From Gamarada debralockiae (Eukaryota > Ascomycota > Leotiomycetes > Helotiales > Hyphodiscaceae): DNA of 64,000 nt. Positions within the stretch are counted from its first letter, which is position 1; each line of letters begins with the position of its first letter. Position numbers and translations under genes: made by a program. The stretch is from positions 1 through 64,000 of the forward strand of contig NXFV01000106.1 in the NCBI GenBank assembly GCA_002803225.1. The letters are read 5' to 3'. Below the pieces are notes generated by a model. That model saw nothing but the letters and a program-made list of their open reading frames with translations, was not told where the DNA came from and did no database searches. This document shows, piece by piece, positions 1 through 12,128 of the stretch.

Positions 1-2343
1 CACCTCGTGTCCATACCGTGCAGCTACCGATAGAGGCGTCTGACTATACCTGTCCTTGGAGTCCAGCTCAGCGCCCTTCTCGAGCAGCAGCTGCACGATC
101 GCCTCGTGCCCATGTGCTGCAGCCAACAACAGCGGCGTCTGACTATACCTGTCCTTAGAGTCCAGCTCAGCGCCCTTCTCAAGCAGTAGCTGTACAATAG
201 CCTCATGCCCATACTGTGCAGCCCACGACAGCGGCGTCCCATCATAACTATCTTTCAAATCCAGACTATGACTATGATCAAGCAGCGCATTTACTGTGTT
301 TTCTAGCCCGAAGTATGCTGCAACGTGTACCCCTGTTATATGCTTTGGAACCGCTTGAGTATAATTTGAGTGCGATGAGTACCGTTTTAAACCCATCATT
401 GCCTGAGTGCAAGCAGACAACTTGGCTTTGCTCTCAAGGAAGCTTAAAATCGATTGTTTCACCTCTGTCGAAGCTGTGCGAGCATGGTGTCCCCAGTTGT
501 GTGCGGCGTAGTTATAAAACTGATTTGACAGCAGCCGCTCCTCGAACTCACTGTCTGTTTGACAAAACCCGTTCTCAAAGACACTAAATGAGAGGTAGGT
601 AACGCATACTTTCGTGATATTGGCCTCCGCATTCGGAAACCAATGGCTTTGCATTCGCTCGAAGTATTGCTGCGTTGTGTAATGGACCAAACGGATGATG
701 TTGCTTTCTTCATCGACCGTGACTAATCCGGCGCATACAGAGACCATGCCTTCAACCTGCGGGATATTCTCTGGGTCAAGTTCAGGTTCGCTAATCTCCA
801 CGGCAAGAGCATGTTGGAGCTCTGTTGTTTTGAGCGGCCTCTTTGCGCAGGTGATCCAAGATAGAACTTGCTTGGCGAGCTCCTTAAAGTCTACTACCTG
901 ACCCTCGATTCGCTCCATAGCGTCTTCATACGCGCGGTCATATGCTTCAGACCCTGTCGGAAGGCTTTTCAAGGCCTTTTTGACTTTATTGAATGTTGTC
1001 TTTGTTTCAATTGACTCAAAGTGGAGTTGTGCCAGGAGAAACCTAGGTGAATATTAGCTTAATTATCTATTAAACGGATACGAAAGATCGTACATTCCGT
1101 CAACTGCTCTTGTGATCTCGGTTTTGACCTCTTCATGACAGGTCTTTAAGAACTTCGATGTTGATTGTAATATGCGGCTGTCTAGATATTTTCGCACATC
1201 TTGTTCAGTGGCACGTATCTCCAATGCTATGCCCCCTTTGAATTTCTCAGTAATATCTGGGATAAATCTCGAAGTTGCAAAGAGGCTTGTTTGGCACTTT
1301 GCTTGGAGGTCAAAGATCTCTGATAGAAATCTCGCCCGGCAGTTATTAGACACTTGACATTCATCAAGGGCGTCGACGACAATGAAGGCTCTCGAATACA
1401 TATTAGCCATGGATTGGAGAGCTTTCGAGATTTCATCGAGTGATGGACGTGTACGCTTCTCCTTGTGCTTATCGTAAAGAGATTTCACGCTTCCCGACAG
1501 AGAAGACTGGCCTTGAGTTAGCTGTTTTAGCAGACTCGCGAGGAGGTCTTCAGTCTTCTGCTCATCTTGCCTTCGAAAGTTGCAGTAGATGTATGCAATG
1601 CCAATGGTTGGGTCGTCGGCAAACCGCGTAGCCAAGTCATCAACCACGATGGATGTGAGGATTGTCTTCCCCGCGCCGGGAATGCCTGGACAGAACAATG
1701 TCTGTTTATTGGCGTCTAGCCACATTTGGAACTCTCTAGAGTCTAATAGCCATTGGCCAGTTCCTGCTTGTCGTCGACTAATCAAATCGCTCTGCTGAGG
1801 CGCATAGTCGACTGGGGTGAGCCAGTCGAGGATAGTTTGGCGTCCTTGGTCTTCTTGGTGCTGCACTAATGTAATCACATTGTCTCGAGTGACTTGCCCA
1901 TTAAACGCGTTTAGTAAGCTAATATTCGCGCTAATGCGGGCCCGAAGCTCCTTAATCTCTTCCGGCTCCCACTTAAGTCTCTCCCAAACTCTTTTAATTC
2001 TCTTGCCGATACTCCTGGTATTAGAGCTTAGTTCGCTATATTTCCCCAGCAGTCGTTCTAGCTCGTCAAGAACATTTCGGCACCCTTTGTCGATGTCTTC
2101 TAAGTCCCTCTTTTGCTGACTGTTAAACTCTTGTTCTGAAAAGGCAACATCGGCATCTTGAAGGACAATTGAGAGGCTTCTGACCCTAGAATGGAATAGT
2201 TAGCGATAGTTAATTGGCTGCTTAGACACGTACTCATCGGAAATAGCCTTGAACTGAATTGGCGCATCGATGAATTCCTTCCGAATCTTGTTGGCAAGTT
2301 CGATTGCCGCGAGGAAGTCGCCTACACTGAAACCAAAGCTCAT
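1..2343 (-). CDS. NACHT-ankyrin NLR-like protein, 3' end cut by window
   Basis: Fungal STAND/NLR receptor of the kind linked to heterokaryon incompatibility and non-self recognition; cytoplasmic signalling is inferred from the family. Coding exons are 2234-2343, 1094-2185 and 1-1042, with introns of 48 and 51 bases in good GT-AG context and phases that fit; 748 residues are visible. In order: a helical N-terminal region starting [11 protein letters not shown] (like the N-terminal domain common in fungal ankyrin NLRs), a NACHT domain with Walker A GIPGAGKT at about residues 204-211 and Walker [11 protein letters not shown] at about 303-313, a winged-helix-like stretch ([17 protein letters not shown]), then ankyrin repeats from about residue 640 running off the window. 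The last 99-base ankyrin units are nearly identical in DNA. The start at 2343 is the first ATG giving the conserved N-terminus. No disruption is seen in the visible part. Confidence 0.88.
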
Positions 2344-2752
2344 TGTGATGTGAATAGCTTGGTTACTACCACATGTGAATGTGAAAGAAGGATCAAGGAA
2401 AGGCAGAGGATAGAAGATTCGTTACGTCTGACTCGGAAACACGTCGTCTGCATGCAGCCTCGTGAGGCTGAGGTAGGCTCTGTTGCGCATTGACCACGTT
2501 GCAGAGGCGTAGGTCATGTGATTGGAATTTTTGAGACATGGTGCAGCGGCGCAATCCTATGAGGGTGAGTGCCAGGCATGGCCTAGTGTGGACCACGGTG
2601 CAATACTCACGATTTTACGTATTTAGGAGTAGAACTTTCGGAATTTAAGGAAGGTTGAAAATTTTGATGGGGTGTCACGTTACTGTGCATCACATGATGG
2701 CAGAAGTAGGTGACATTCTTGTGAAACAGACAATAAGTCCTCTAGACACGTA
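2344..2752. other. intergenic, NLR promoter side
   Basis: No gene or repeat was recognised between the NLR start and the left TIR of the 5.2 kb element. It should hold the NLR promoter, but I see no clear TATA box. Confidence 0.4.
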
Positions 2753-3428
2753 ACGTCTATCCCTGCGTGCCGAGACACACCCTGTAACGAGACAAAACGT
2801 AGGTACTTCGAGTTCAAGCGATTTTAAATCTGTGAACGTATTAAGATACTTATTTATTTTTATTTCAGTTGTATTATATACCTCTCCTGAACACTCCTAA
2901 CCTATTAATTCCGAAAATTATAATCGCGTCGTCGCTGCCGACGTGAATTATAGAGAGCCTCTTATTATAGTGTAGTAGGACCCCTCAACGCGCGATACTA
3001 CTATTAAGCTCTTTTCGCTTTTTAAACTTATAGAACGATTAAATATTGATTTCCAAGTCTTATTACGATGCTAAAAAGTCAATGCTAGTGTTGTGGCGGC
3101 TAGAGCACGCTATGTCATACGACGTCGCTACAAATAATAGTACCTCCTCTAATCAAGCGATCAAGGATCTTGGTTAGCGGCGGTGTGGTTATAGTAATCT
3201 CAGTAAAATTATATGTAATAAAATCTGTGGCTACTAAACGTGTGGCTACGACGTTTGTAGCTGCCGTACCTTGCCGGAAAATTCCCGTTTCCCGACATCC
3301 TCCGACCAGAGCAAAAAGTGGCCCTATGAGCAGCCAATAATGCTTCTGTCGCAACGAACTTCCGGCTTTTTACTTCCGGCTTTTACCTCCAACCTTTCTT
3401 TTCTCTTAAATTGTTTTACGCTCTATTG

Positions 3429-3570
3429 TAATGATTTCATTTTTGACCCTATATTTTCTGCGATACTAACCCTCTATGGCTAGCCTAATTTCGGACCCCT
3501 GTATTCGCTTATTTCCCTTGAGCCTAGGGCTTCTCAAGTGATATATACTGCTGCCTACTAACATCGGCCC
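3429..3570 (+). repeat. dispersed repeat family A, copy 1
   Basis: This stretch (attttca/tttttgaccc, then ctctatggctagcc, then ttcgcttatttccc) matches 15537-15700 on the same strand and 18600-18783 on the opposite strand at roughly 65 to 75 percent by eye. No coding capacity. It is probably a degraded transposon edge. Confidence 0.5.
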
Positions 3571-3991
3571 TCTCCTGCTGCGGGCTATACTGTACTCGTA
3601 AATCTCTGCATGAGGAGCTTAAGTATCTATAGTACTACTACTAATCCGGCTGACCGAAGGCATATTCTGGTTCCTCTACATTTCACTTTCCCTTGATCCT
3701 TATATTCATGGTGCACACAGTATAGTAGGTATAGATTTCACATTCATTACGGGCAGCTAAGTTACTAAAATCACCATTGCGGCTCAAATGGATTTGTACC
3801 GAGTGAGCCCAGAAACATCTTTGCCTTTGACTTGTACGGGCTTCAGCCCGTAACAATACTCTCTTCACTACTCTGAACTCTTGCCTACTGCACTCAGCGA
3901 ACTCCTAACCGTTTGCTAATATAAACCCAAACTGCCTGAGCCCTTGTGTGAAGGACGCAGTCCGTAATACCTTAGCGACGTTGGTAGTATA

Positions 3992-5753
3992 TTAATTAGA
4001 CCCCGTGTTAATTTTCTTTCCCTTGTTATTTATGTTAACGACCTTGTCTTGGGCCTCTTCGTCCTTTTTGTCTTCCAGCTTCCGTTTTTGAAAGGCCCGA
4101 GGCAGGATTCCCGCGTGTAAGGCGTTACCGCTTGAGGTATCTCTATTGAGCTTCTCATTATGTTTTGTATTGAAACGGGGTGATGCCACGGCATTAGCAG
4201 CGGAGCGAATCCACCTGGAAAGAACCCGCCGCAGCTTGCTTCTCTGGTGGATGCCTGACAGTAGCACAACTGAGATTAGATACGTCACGCCGGAGACGGC
4301 GCCAAAAACAGCCTAAAATTGGCGCTGTGTGCCTGCTACGTCTTCCTTAATGTTAAAGAGATGTATGCCGTAGAAGGTCTATAGCCGTAGTGTAAGATCA
4401 GCTGCTTATCTTCGAGACAACTTGCACGACTGCTTTACTTACAGCAACAAACGTCGGTAGGAGATAGATAAGAGTTACTATAGTGAAGACGAGAAGATAC
4501 TGGTTGATCTGGGTCCCGGTAATGGCTTCCTTGACTGACTGTGCGTTGAATAGCTGACACGGAAGGGTTAGCGTTTCGTCGTGTGTTGTTGAAGCTGACA
4601 GGACTTACTCTATCACGGAGACTTTCAATCTCGTCGATCTTTCGCGATATGCGATCGACGAGTGAACTTCCTGCTTGCCTCTGTAATAACAGGACAGTAT
4701 CCCAGTTCTGCGTAACAATTGGCGCTTCTTTGGCAAACTCCTAGGTCGTGCTAACGTACATACCCCAGTCGATTCTCACGTGATCCAGTTTCTTCAGATG
4801 CTCCTGCGCTAGGCTCTCTATATCTACGGTGGTTTGGTTTATTAAGACCGAGAAAATACGAAGCAGCTGTAACAGGCTGAAGTAGAACGCGGATCGCTGG
4901 AGTTTGGTGTCGTTATATATAAGTCTATCTTGAGATTCATTGTCGAGAACCTGGTGCACCTAACGATGAGAGTCAATAGGTTAATATCATGACGGTTATG
5001 ATGTTAGGGAAATGGCAGCCAAACCTTGACGGTAAGAGTCGCGTCGATCCTTGAGAGCGTGCGCACCTAGTCCTTCCTCCATGATTCCACTGAAATGCAC
5101 AACAGAGTTTGGAAGACAGTCAAGCTAGTGAGTAGAAAACAAGATTTAAGCCCAAACTGGACTATCTTATCTCTGATATAAGGAGAGTAGTTAGGGGGAG
5201 CGGTGCCTTCCGGCCCGGGGTTAACGAGGAGAACGATGGCAAACATGCCGCACGGCCCGCACGATGCGCCCACCTTCAGAGATAAGGAATACCGCCTTTC
5301 TATGAGTGAGAATTCGCCCCCAAAGGACGAAAGCGTACTAAATTCTCTCTCGCACCTGAGTCCTGGAGGCTTTGAGTCATTAGTAAGGCTCGAGGAATCT
5401 ATCTCGGTGACAAATGATCGCATGTGTACTTGAACGCCGTGATAGAGCAGGCCGTGGATATCGACCCAATATCTCGGCTTATCCGCGGGCCATGGTGTGG
5501 CATGGCGACCCAGGAAATTGTGGGCATATAAGTCGTCGTTGTGGCCGAGAAGTCCACTGTCGCAAGATAACCGGCTCCCCAGAGCTTGGAAGATCAGCGC
5601 GACTGAGTCGAATCCCAGCACGCCCTCGGATCTACTGGGCCAGCTCAGGTATGGAATACTGCCTCGTATTAGCCTGCACAGGGAATGGTCGACGGAGCCT
5701 GTATTGAATAGGTAGGTAACGTAAGTAATGAAACACACTACATTATTCCGCAC
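3992..5753 (-). pseudogene. CorA-like magnesium transporter family relic
   Basis: Three minus-strand blocks read like the fungal CorA-like membrane protein family. 5067-5753 is the N-terminal region. 4741-4959 contains the RSAFYFSLLQLLRIFS segment and the helical linker continues downstream to about 4590. 4000-4500 holds two C-terminal membrane segments, with TFYGIHLF where CorA proteins have their GMN-type motif, and an intron-like GTAAGT...TAG gap. The reading frame is broken: the linker between the first two blocks is shifted, a TAG replaces what is probably a Trp before AVFGAVSGVTYLIS, and further stops occur. The TGG-to-TAG change fits RIP. The family assignment rests on segment order and the motif near the last membrane helices. 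It lies inside the TIR-bounded segment, so it may be captured cargo or a host gene the element landed beside. Confidence 0.55.
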
Positions 5754-6041
5754 GGAACGACGCCGTTCACACCTTCATAGTTTAGGTCGAATGGCCCCTT
5801 ATCGGGTTAATAGATTACACCAGAACAATGATCTAGAAGGTAATAATACCTGAGCGCCAGAGGTCCCCTAGCATCCGGTCTAGTGGAAAATATCTTGACT
5901 TAGATCTTTGGGGTCGTCTAGGGGTATAGTAAGGAAGTGGTGTACGTCCAGTTTATCTCGAGTGTGTACCCTCTATCCCTCGCCGTAGTTATTAGATTCA
6001 CTAAATCTAGTGAACGTTGGCACTGCGCTGGGCTATCTTTC

Positions 6042-6545
6042 CTATAGCCTGGTTTTCAAACCGGCAAAGGCGTTATCATCTCCGCCTAGGGAATCTATAT
6101 CCACAAGAGTATCTGCGTAGATAGCTGGCTTGATAACTGCTATGACGTCGGCCGTCAGAAACGGACGCATGCTCTTGAGCCAAGACATGAAGACACCGTT
6201 GAACCACCTAACGATGGACTCGTTGGTAGGAAGAGTATCGTCCCAAAAGTTCTTGGGGTTGTCGTATATAGGCACTGAAGTGCGCGAGTCGGGCTCCGAT
6301 GTCCCGGCCGCCTTCCTGCTCTCGATAGGCTTGGATATTCTCTCCACGGCCTCGATCAACCTTCTCTGATTACGGAGGAGCTGGCGAATCTCGACGAGAA
6401 GCTCAGTCGTTAAATCATCCCGCTCCGGGGTATCATGAGTTGATATGGATGCGTCGACTGCCGTCATGGTAATTTGATGAGGTTGCGACGAACTGCTTTG
6501 ACTCAGAGGTACCTTTGGTCGCCCGGCGGTAGGTAGAAAGGACAA
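6042..6545 (-). CDS. hypothetical protein, 167 residues
   Basis: An intact single-exon frame starting MSFLPTAGRPK, with a polar N-terminus (residues 1-45), a probable amphipathic helix (LLVEIRQLLRNQRRLIEAVERI, about 50-71; shown in part) and a more hydrophobic C-terminal half. No signal peptide or membrane segment. I do not recognise a family. A 13-base minisatellite begins 24 bases upstream of the ATG, and the gene sits inside the TIR-bounded segment, so it may belong to the element or be chance coding in degraded DNA. The internal ATG at codon 27 is an alternative start. Confidence 0.35.
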   Translation of the reverse strand: MSFLPTAGRPKVPLSQSSSSQPHQITMTAVDASISTHDTPERDDLTTELLVEIRQLLRNQRRLIEAVERISKPIESRKAAGTSEPDSRTSVPIYDNPKNFWDDTLPTNESIVRWFNGVFMSWLKSMRPFLTADVIAVIKPAIYADTLVDIDSLGGDDNAFAGLKTRL

Positions 6546-6568
6546 ATAGTGGCATCATGAGTGAATGG

Positions 6569-6655
6569 CTGCCTTACATTTCTGCCTTACATTTCTACCT
6601 TACATTTCTGCCTTACATTTCTGCCTTACATTTCTGCCTTACATTTCTGCCTTAC
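6569..6655. repeat. 13-base minisatellite, about 6.7 copies
   Basis: The unit CTGCCTTACATTT is repeated six times exactly, except for one G-to-A change in the third copy, followed by a partial unit. It lies directly upstream of the 167-residue ORF on the minus strand. Confidence 0.95.
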
Positions 6656-6986
6656 TGCCTGATTCGAGCGCTCTCCTACGCCCCACCCACCTCCCCCGAT
6701 TCTAACTAGTAAAGGGAGTGTTTTGATCCGTGCATCCTATCATTACTCAGGAAATCTCGTTTAGCAAAAGCTATATTTGCCACAGAAGTGGAGCATGTAC
6801 AATTATTCGGGGGGGGGGAATAGTACGTACTGTGATCTTATATCGGGGTCCCATAAAGTACTATGGGCGGATAAAACTTAATCCGCACCGTCTTTAGCCG
6901 ATCTATGCGCCTAAATTATTTCTCAAGCGTTGGAAGAGCATTTCGCTCATAGTTGTATGAATCTTCATAATTCTCCGGGGTATTAG

Positions 6987-7232
6987 CTAGTAATCTTTGG
7001 GAGCTAGGGCCTTTGTCCATTTCCCGCCGGGCGGCTTGAGCGGTCTGTCCGCCGCGGGTCGCTGGCGGATAACACTAAAGGCTATCGAAGGGATAAACTT
7101 TATTCGTATTAGTTGTCTAAGGTCGGACATTTGTAACAAATACTTAACGACAACATCTTCTTCGTAAGGTTTGAGGTAACTTACTGTTGGCCTTAGGCTT
7201 TCGCTTCTATCGAGGGTCGTCCGCGAGCACAA
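6987..7232 (-). pseudogene. pogo/Fot1-type transposase N-terminal fragment
   Basis: The 81-residue frame carries the pattern of the CENP-B-type DNA-binding region of pogo/Fot1 transposases: an EED..VKYLLQMSDL helix, then RPLKPPGGKWTKAL, matching the conserved KPPGKNW...A motif. No catalytic DDE region remains readable downstream (6800-6980 has several stops). It supports the pogo-like nature of the TIRs at 2753 and 7960. Confidence 0.55.
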
Positions 7233-7960
7233 TGATAGAGTGTAGAGCGAGGGACATTGCCATGATCTGCGAGAGCACGATATGATTTAGGCACGCCAGG
7301 AGGTACACTTGCGCTAGGACTTGACTAGCTCTGTCCATAGTATCCCGCGGTCGCGATAGTGATATAGAAGGAGACGAGAGACGGCGCTCCAGCGCCTAGG
7401 CACCAGCGTGCTGCCACCTGCCGATAGAATGTTCGAGAAACCTGCTCTTACGCCACACGCGTGACCATTGTACGCCACACACGTGACTAAGCCTAAGAAT
7501 CGTGGCTAAGTAAAATATAGCGAGCCTGGGCGTGAACATAGTATATTGTAACTCGGCTAATACACATTACTAAGCACTGAAACATATGGCCCCTCTCATT
7601 GCACCGGCGTAACTCCCGGACTACATTCTTTTCCTCTCTGAGTGTCTTTAAAATTTAGAGCCTTATTATTTCGTTATAGGACCTTTCCTTAAGTACTCCG
7701 AATTTTGAAAAGACTTTAAATAGTCGCAATTAAACAGGGGGGGACAGCCGAAGCGGCGATCGGTGGCGTGATTAAAACGATCGATAGTATAATCAACTGC
7801 ACTCTTTTTCTTGTTGCTAAGTGGTCTCCTCAAAGAGAAATAGCCAAATAAAGTAATATATTAATAGTAACTTCGTAGACTTGCTAAGAAAAATTTTGTG
7901 ATTCCTAAACTATAGATTCGTCTCGTGACAGGGTGCGTCTCGGGACGTAGGGACAGACAT

Positions 7961-8262
7961 TACTTCGTAAGAAAGCATCTTTTAACAATACCAGACAAAA
8001 ACTCGGGATAATTCAAAAGAAATTACAAATTCGCGTGACACTTACCTCCTTCCACCCTCTTCTCGACCTCATTCAGTCGCTTCAATGGTTATGATAATTG
8101 GACAACGTTTGTTTTTTTGGTTTTTACAACGTTTCCTTGTTCGTATTTGAGTTCTATTTTCTTGACTCTAAAAAATGAAATTCGTAACGAGGAAGGCCAA
8201 GCCGGTGCCAGCCCCTGAAGCCCTCAGTTCTATCACTTACCTTTCTCCCAACCCAAACTCAC
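7961..8262. other. intergenic between TIR element and hydrolase gene
   Basis: About 300 bases that must contain the 3' end and terminator region of the minus-strand hydrolase. No other structure seen. Confidence 0.4.
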
Positions 8263-9571
8263 TTACAAAGGGAATTGAAAATTACCACCGCTACCATTCA
8301 AATGACCGCCATAAACACCAACATTAAACTTCGTAGGCTGTCTCGCAGCCTCTACAGGCGGCGCCGTCCACCCAGTCCAAGTAACCTGCTGCACCCCCGG
8401 CGTAGCGTCATACCTCAACGTCAACTCAGTGAGCGCAGGATTCCTATTCCCATCAACATTCCACATCGAAGCAATCTGTCCCGCAACATTGCAAATCGTA
8501 TCTCTGACCTCAGGAGGATCATACCACAACGCGTGGTCTGTGCCAACTGCCTTCAACCACCATGTCTTTGCCTTCATGCGAGCCCTCAAAGGCTTTAAAA
8601 GCAGCTCGATACACATTGGATCCTCATCGCCGACAATGAAAAGAACTTCTGTGTCAGCATCAAGAGTCAAAAGCTCTTCATAACGCTCAGAGAGTCCACG
8701 CGTCAGTGGGTAAGTGAAGAAGATTAACTTCTTCACGTGCGAGTATATGGCCGCTTGGCATGATGCTCGCGCACCCATACTGCGTCCTCCAATAGCTGTA
8801 ACAGACGGGTAACGATGCATAAGAGCGCGGAAGGTGCTTACGCGATCCGTCATATCCCTCGGGTCTTCAAAACACAAGACGGGGTAGTTTCTAGCGAAGC
8901 CTTGGACGAAGGCTACGAGGGCAGGATTGTCGAGACGAGATCCCTTACCATGAGTGAAGATAAAATCGGGGTCAGGTTGATTAACTGAGTCCGCAGGTTG
9001 ACTTGGAGTTTCTCCATTCTCATTAGCAGCTGCTGCACGGGCGTCCTCGTATGCTGTTACTGCAGCTACGTGAGCTGCCACTGTAGCTGGGTAGGTTGCA
9101 TGAGAATTGGCGTATGCGATCTGATCGGCGCAGTGCTGGGCTACTTGGGCTTGGCGTTCTCGAGTTGGACGTCCTCGCCCTGCTGCGGGGAGGGGCACTG
9201 GCGCCACAGGTGGGGCAGGTGCGGGACTTGGATGAACTGGTCTTGGAACTACGACGGGAACATGGGTGTAATGAAGCTGACAGTTTAATTTGAGATTTGT
9301 GGCGTTGGTGAAGATGAAGTCGTCCTGTCGGGAAGGGATAGCGGGGGCAGCACGCACTGTGAAAATATCGGAGTTAGTAATTGCTCAAAAGAGGAACATA
9401 TAGGAGCGGAGGAGGATTTCGAGACTGACAGGATATATCTTTGCACTAAGATACGCTCTTCGAAGCAGAATATGCTCTCAAGACCCGGAAACTTTAACAG
9501 AGGGGGAAAATGTGTTACTCCAGGAATTACTTACTAAGGGCCATGTTTGCTGCATCTGTTAAAGGGTCCAT
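8263..9571 (-). CDS. KANL3/TEX30-like alpha/beta hydrolase
   Basis: Two exons: 9535-9571 (MDPLTDAANMAL) and 8263-9356, joined over a 178-base GTAAGT...CAG intron; together 376 residues plus stop, in frame. The hydrolase core shows the nucleophile elbow GGRSMGARAS with Ser at about 205, an acid in FIVGDEDP (about 256-258) and a catalytic-type His in VGTDHALWY (about 287). This matches the TEX30/KANL3 type of alpha/beta hydrolase; members of that group are often of unknown substrate, and KANL3 itself is a subunit of an animal chromatin complex. Residues 40-130 are Pro/Ala rich and charged, inserted before the core. The C-terminal tail is Gly/Asn rich. The function in this fungus is not deducible. 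The short first exon is the only weak point in the model. Confidence 0.75.
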
Positions 9572-10191
9572 CTTGGTGCTCTTTCTTGAGATACTTTATC
9601 AAAAAGTCAACTTGTTGGATGTAAGAAATATGGGTAAAGACCGGCTTGATAATTTCGCTGTGAAGATGCATAGAATTTGAACGACCGGCATCCGTTGACA
9701 GAAAAAGTACAGTGAAACTGTGTATATAACGGGGATTGTTCAGCTACAGAGGAGATTGTGCCACATTTTATACTGGGAGCTGTGAAAGAAATGCTATATT
9801 TCTTTGAATGACAGCGATTGATAAAGAGAGAATGTGGGATCTGAGAAAGGGCTTCGTGGAGAGGGATGAAGGGGCTTTGATGATGGGATGAAAGGCTTTA
9901 TTAAGTTGCGATGAAGACAAGAGGTTCTTCATCCCGCCGCTTGGCACAAAGAATGAAGACAATGACTAAAATTAGTCCAGTGAAGCGATGAAGGATGATC
10001 AAAGGGCTCTGAATTCTCAGCCCTGACAGGCGCAAGAACTCGGCACCCAAGCGTGGTCACGGCAGAGTACATACCGCAATTTCAGTTAACAAGTATTAAT
10101 TTCGGGATTCTACGTATCAGATCCCTCGAATGGTTCAAAAAATAATCTTTCTCTATATCTTCAAATCGCCAGCGTGGCGAATAACTTACCT
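9572..10191. other. intergenic
   Basis: No gene recognised. The region near 9572-9720 should contain the hydrolase promoter. Confidence 0.4.
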
Positions 10192-12128
10192 TTAAACCGC
10201 CTCGCCCTCGACCTTCGCCTTCGCCTTCGCCTCCGCCTCCGCCTTCGCCTCCGCCTCAACATTCGAACCAACAGGAACCTCCGGCTTAGCCTCAACATCC
10301 GAAGTGACGGGAGTATCTGAATCAATGGGCGCGTTGGAAATATTATCAAGAGAACCTTGCATCTCTTGATGCTCTACTACTCTCTCCTTATGCAAATTAT
10401 CTGGTGGTGTACCCAGTACATGTTCGTCGAATAACAAGTCTATGTCCTCGAGACTGACTTGCTTGGTCTCTTTGGAAAAGAAGACACGATTGGGAACGTC
10501 ACGACGATGTTCCAGGCTGCGCACGTCAGGAACCTGGTGTGCAGTTAAGGCAGGGATGGGGATGCAGAGATGTACCGACGAACAGGAAGTAGGACTTCCA
10601 ATGAAGTTTCCCAATAGCGGTTTGGGAAACTTGTGCCCAGAAAGTTGAGGCCTGAAAGGTTTAGCGTACATAAGATGATAGAATAGAGAGAAAGTCTTAC
10701 CAGCCAGTTCCAATGCCCGTCGCGAATGCGTTTCCTCGAGTTCGGATTCGCATGGGCATTACTTCAGACATGTATACCTATGAGACAAGACTCCAGGAGA
10801 CTGCTGCCTGTTAGAAAGATGCTTGGGTGCGGAGGAGGATATGCTCACATGGGAAGATAACGGTAACACAAAGCAGGAAAAAGACGCCGACGACTGATAG
10901 CGAGTTTTAAGGATGCTCTTGATTAATTTGACTATTGACAATAGCCTCACAGACCAATGCATTGTGATGCTGGCGGTTTCCCAGACAAGAAGCTTGCGGC
11001 GTCCGAAACTGTCGATGAAGAAGACGATGAAAATGAGGTCTTCGTCAATGGTCAGTTACGGGGAGGACGGTCCAACGCAATTGTAAATTCCAGCTACAAG
11101 CAAGTTGTGGTTTCTAATAATTCCCATTGCCTTGTACATAATCGTCTGATAATATCTAATAACATCTACTTATTATCAGTTTCGCCCGCAACGGATTCAC
11201 TCTGCACTCACTGATTACGGTATAAACTGGGTGAACACTTGAAAGCAACGCCATGCATCAATCTTGTCCTTCACTGAGGAACGGTGAACACAACCCTCCA
11301 TTCAGGTACAGTGATCGCCTTCTCCGCGGCGATCATGGATTTGATCTCCTGAAATCCTTTCTGGACGAATTCTTCGTTTGATCCGTTGAAGTGCAGCTTG
11401 TTAAGCACTTTCAATGCTTGGTCCTCTCGATCAGTCTGCATGAGATGGCGGCGCGATTTTGAGAAGAACAAAATCCCTACGGCAAGTATTGAGCAGGGAA
11501 TGACTTGAAAGGCCAAGGGAAGCCGCCATTGGATTTCGTTGTTGGCGGATGCGGTGCCTGAACCGTAGCCTATACAAGTTGATCTGTGGATTGTCGGATT
11601 TTGCGGAATTCTGGGAAATGAGAGAACGCTCATGACGAAACCAACACCGATAATTTGCTGGGAAAGTCCTACAATGAGGCCTCTGATCTTCGGATCCGCA
11701 CATTCGGATTTGTACACGGGGACAGCCATGGAAGAAGACCAACTGCCCAGCCTGTGAAGATACGTCTAATGGGGAGCATTGCAAGGTTCTGTGCTGTACA
11801 GAAGAATTGAACCGACGAGACACATCGAATCTCTCATCATGATCGTCAGCTTTCTTCCGAAACGGTCTATGGCTAAGCCACCTTGGAGCGCTCCAAATAC
11901 AGACTCTCAATTGAAGGTGAAGTTGATGGTAATAACTGAATTAGGATTAGTGTTGAAGTAAGCCGGAAGTTCTTCGAGGCTATAATATCGATCATAACAC
12001 CGGCATCGTAGCCAAAGAGCAAGATCTAAGACCATTCAGTGTGGGTTCAAGTTTAGATCAACGAATTGTAAGATTACAAAACCAGTTGAAACAAACAACG
12101 ACAACGAGATGTTGAAGAGCCTCCCCAT
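10192..12128 (-). pseudogene. MFS hexose-type sugar transporter, broken
   Basis: Pieces of a sugar porter follow in the right order on the minus strand but in shifting frames. They are MGRLFNISLSLF with an intron (12128), LLFGYDAGV (about 11990), GALQGGLAIDRFGRK (about 11880), PVYKSECADPKIRG (about 11715), the large central loop (11271-11500), FIVFFIDSFGRRKLL (about 11010), EVMPMRIRTRGNAFATGIGTG (about 10740; shown without its first Ser) and the C-terminal KETKQVSLEDIDLLF (10480). Frameshifts and stops separate them, and TM10-12 are largely missing. The last ORF (10192-10713) is still open and ends in an Ala/Glu/Lys repeat. Frameshifts dominate over TAG stops, so this is ordinary decay more than RIP. 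The intact hexose transporter at 48655-50436 is a different gene. Confidence 0.75.

Larger units (their letters stand above)
2753..7960. mobile_element. 5.2 kb TIR-bounded segment (pogo/Fot1-like ends, TA target site)
   Basis: About 42 bases at 2753 (starting ACGTCTATCCCTGCGTGCCG) reappear inverted at the right end, ending at 7960, with only a few differences, mostly transitions. Both ends are flanked by TA (2751-2752 and 7961-7962), the target duplication of Tc1/mariner-pogo elements. Inside lie a degraded CorA-like gene, a 167-residue unknown ORF, a 13-base minisatellite, a dispersed repeat copy and the N-terminal remnant of a pogo-type transposase. Much of the interior has no coding potential. 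At 5.2 kb it is large for this superfamily (usually about 2 kb), so it may be one element with captured or inserted DNA, or two copies of one family whose outer ends happen to face each other. Confidence 0.6.

Noticed and set aside
10161..10349. Arg-rich ORF
   Set aside because: Out-of-frame reading of the Ala/Glu/Lys-coding tail of the dead transporter.
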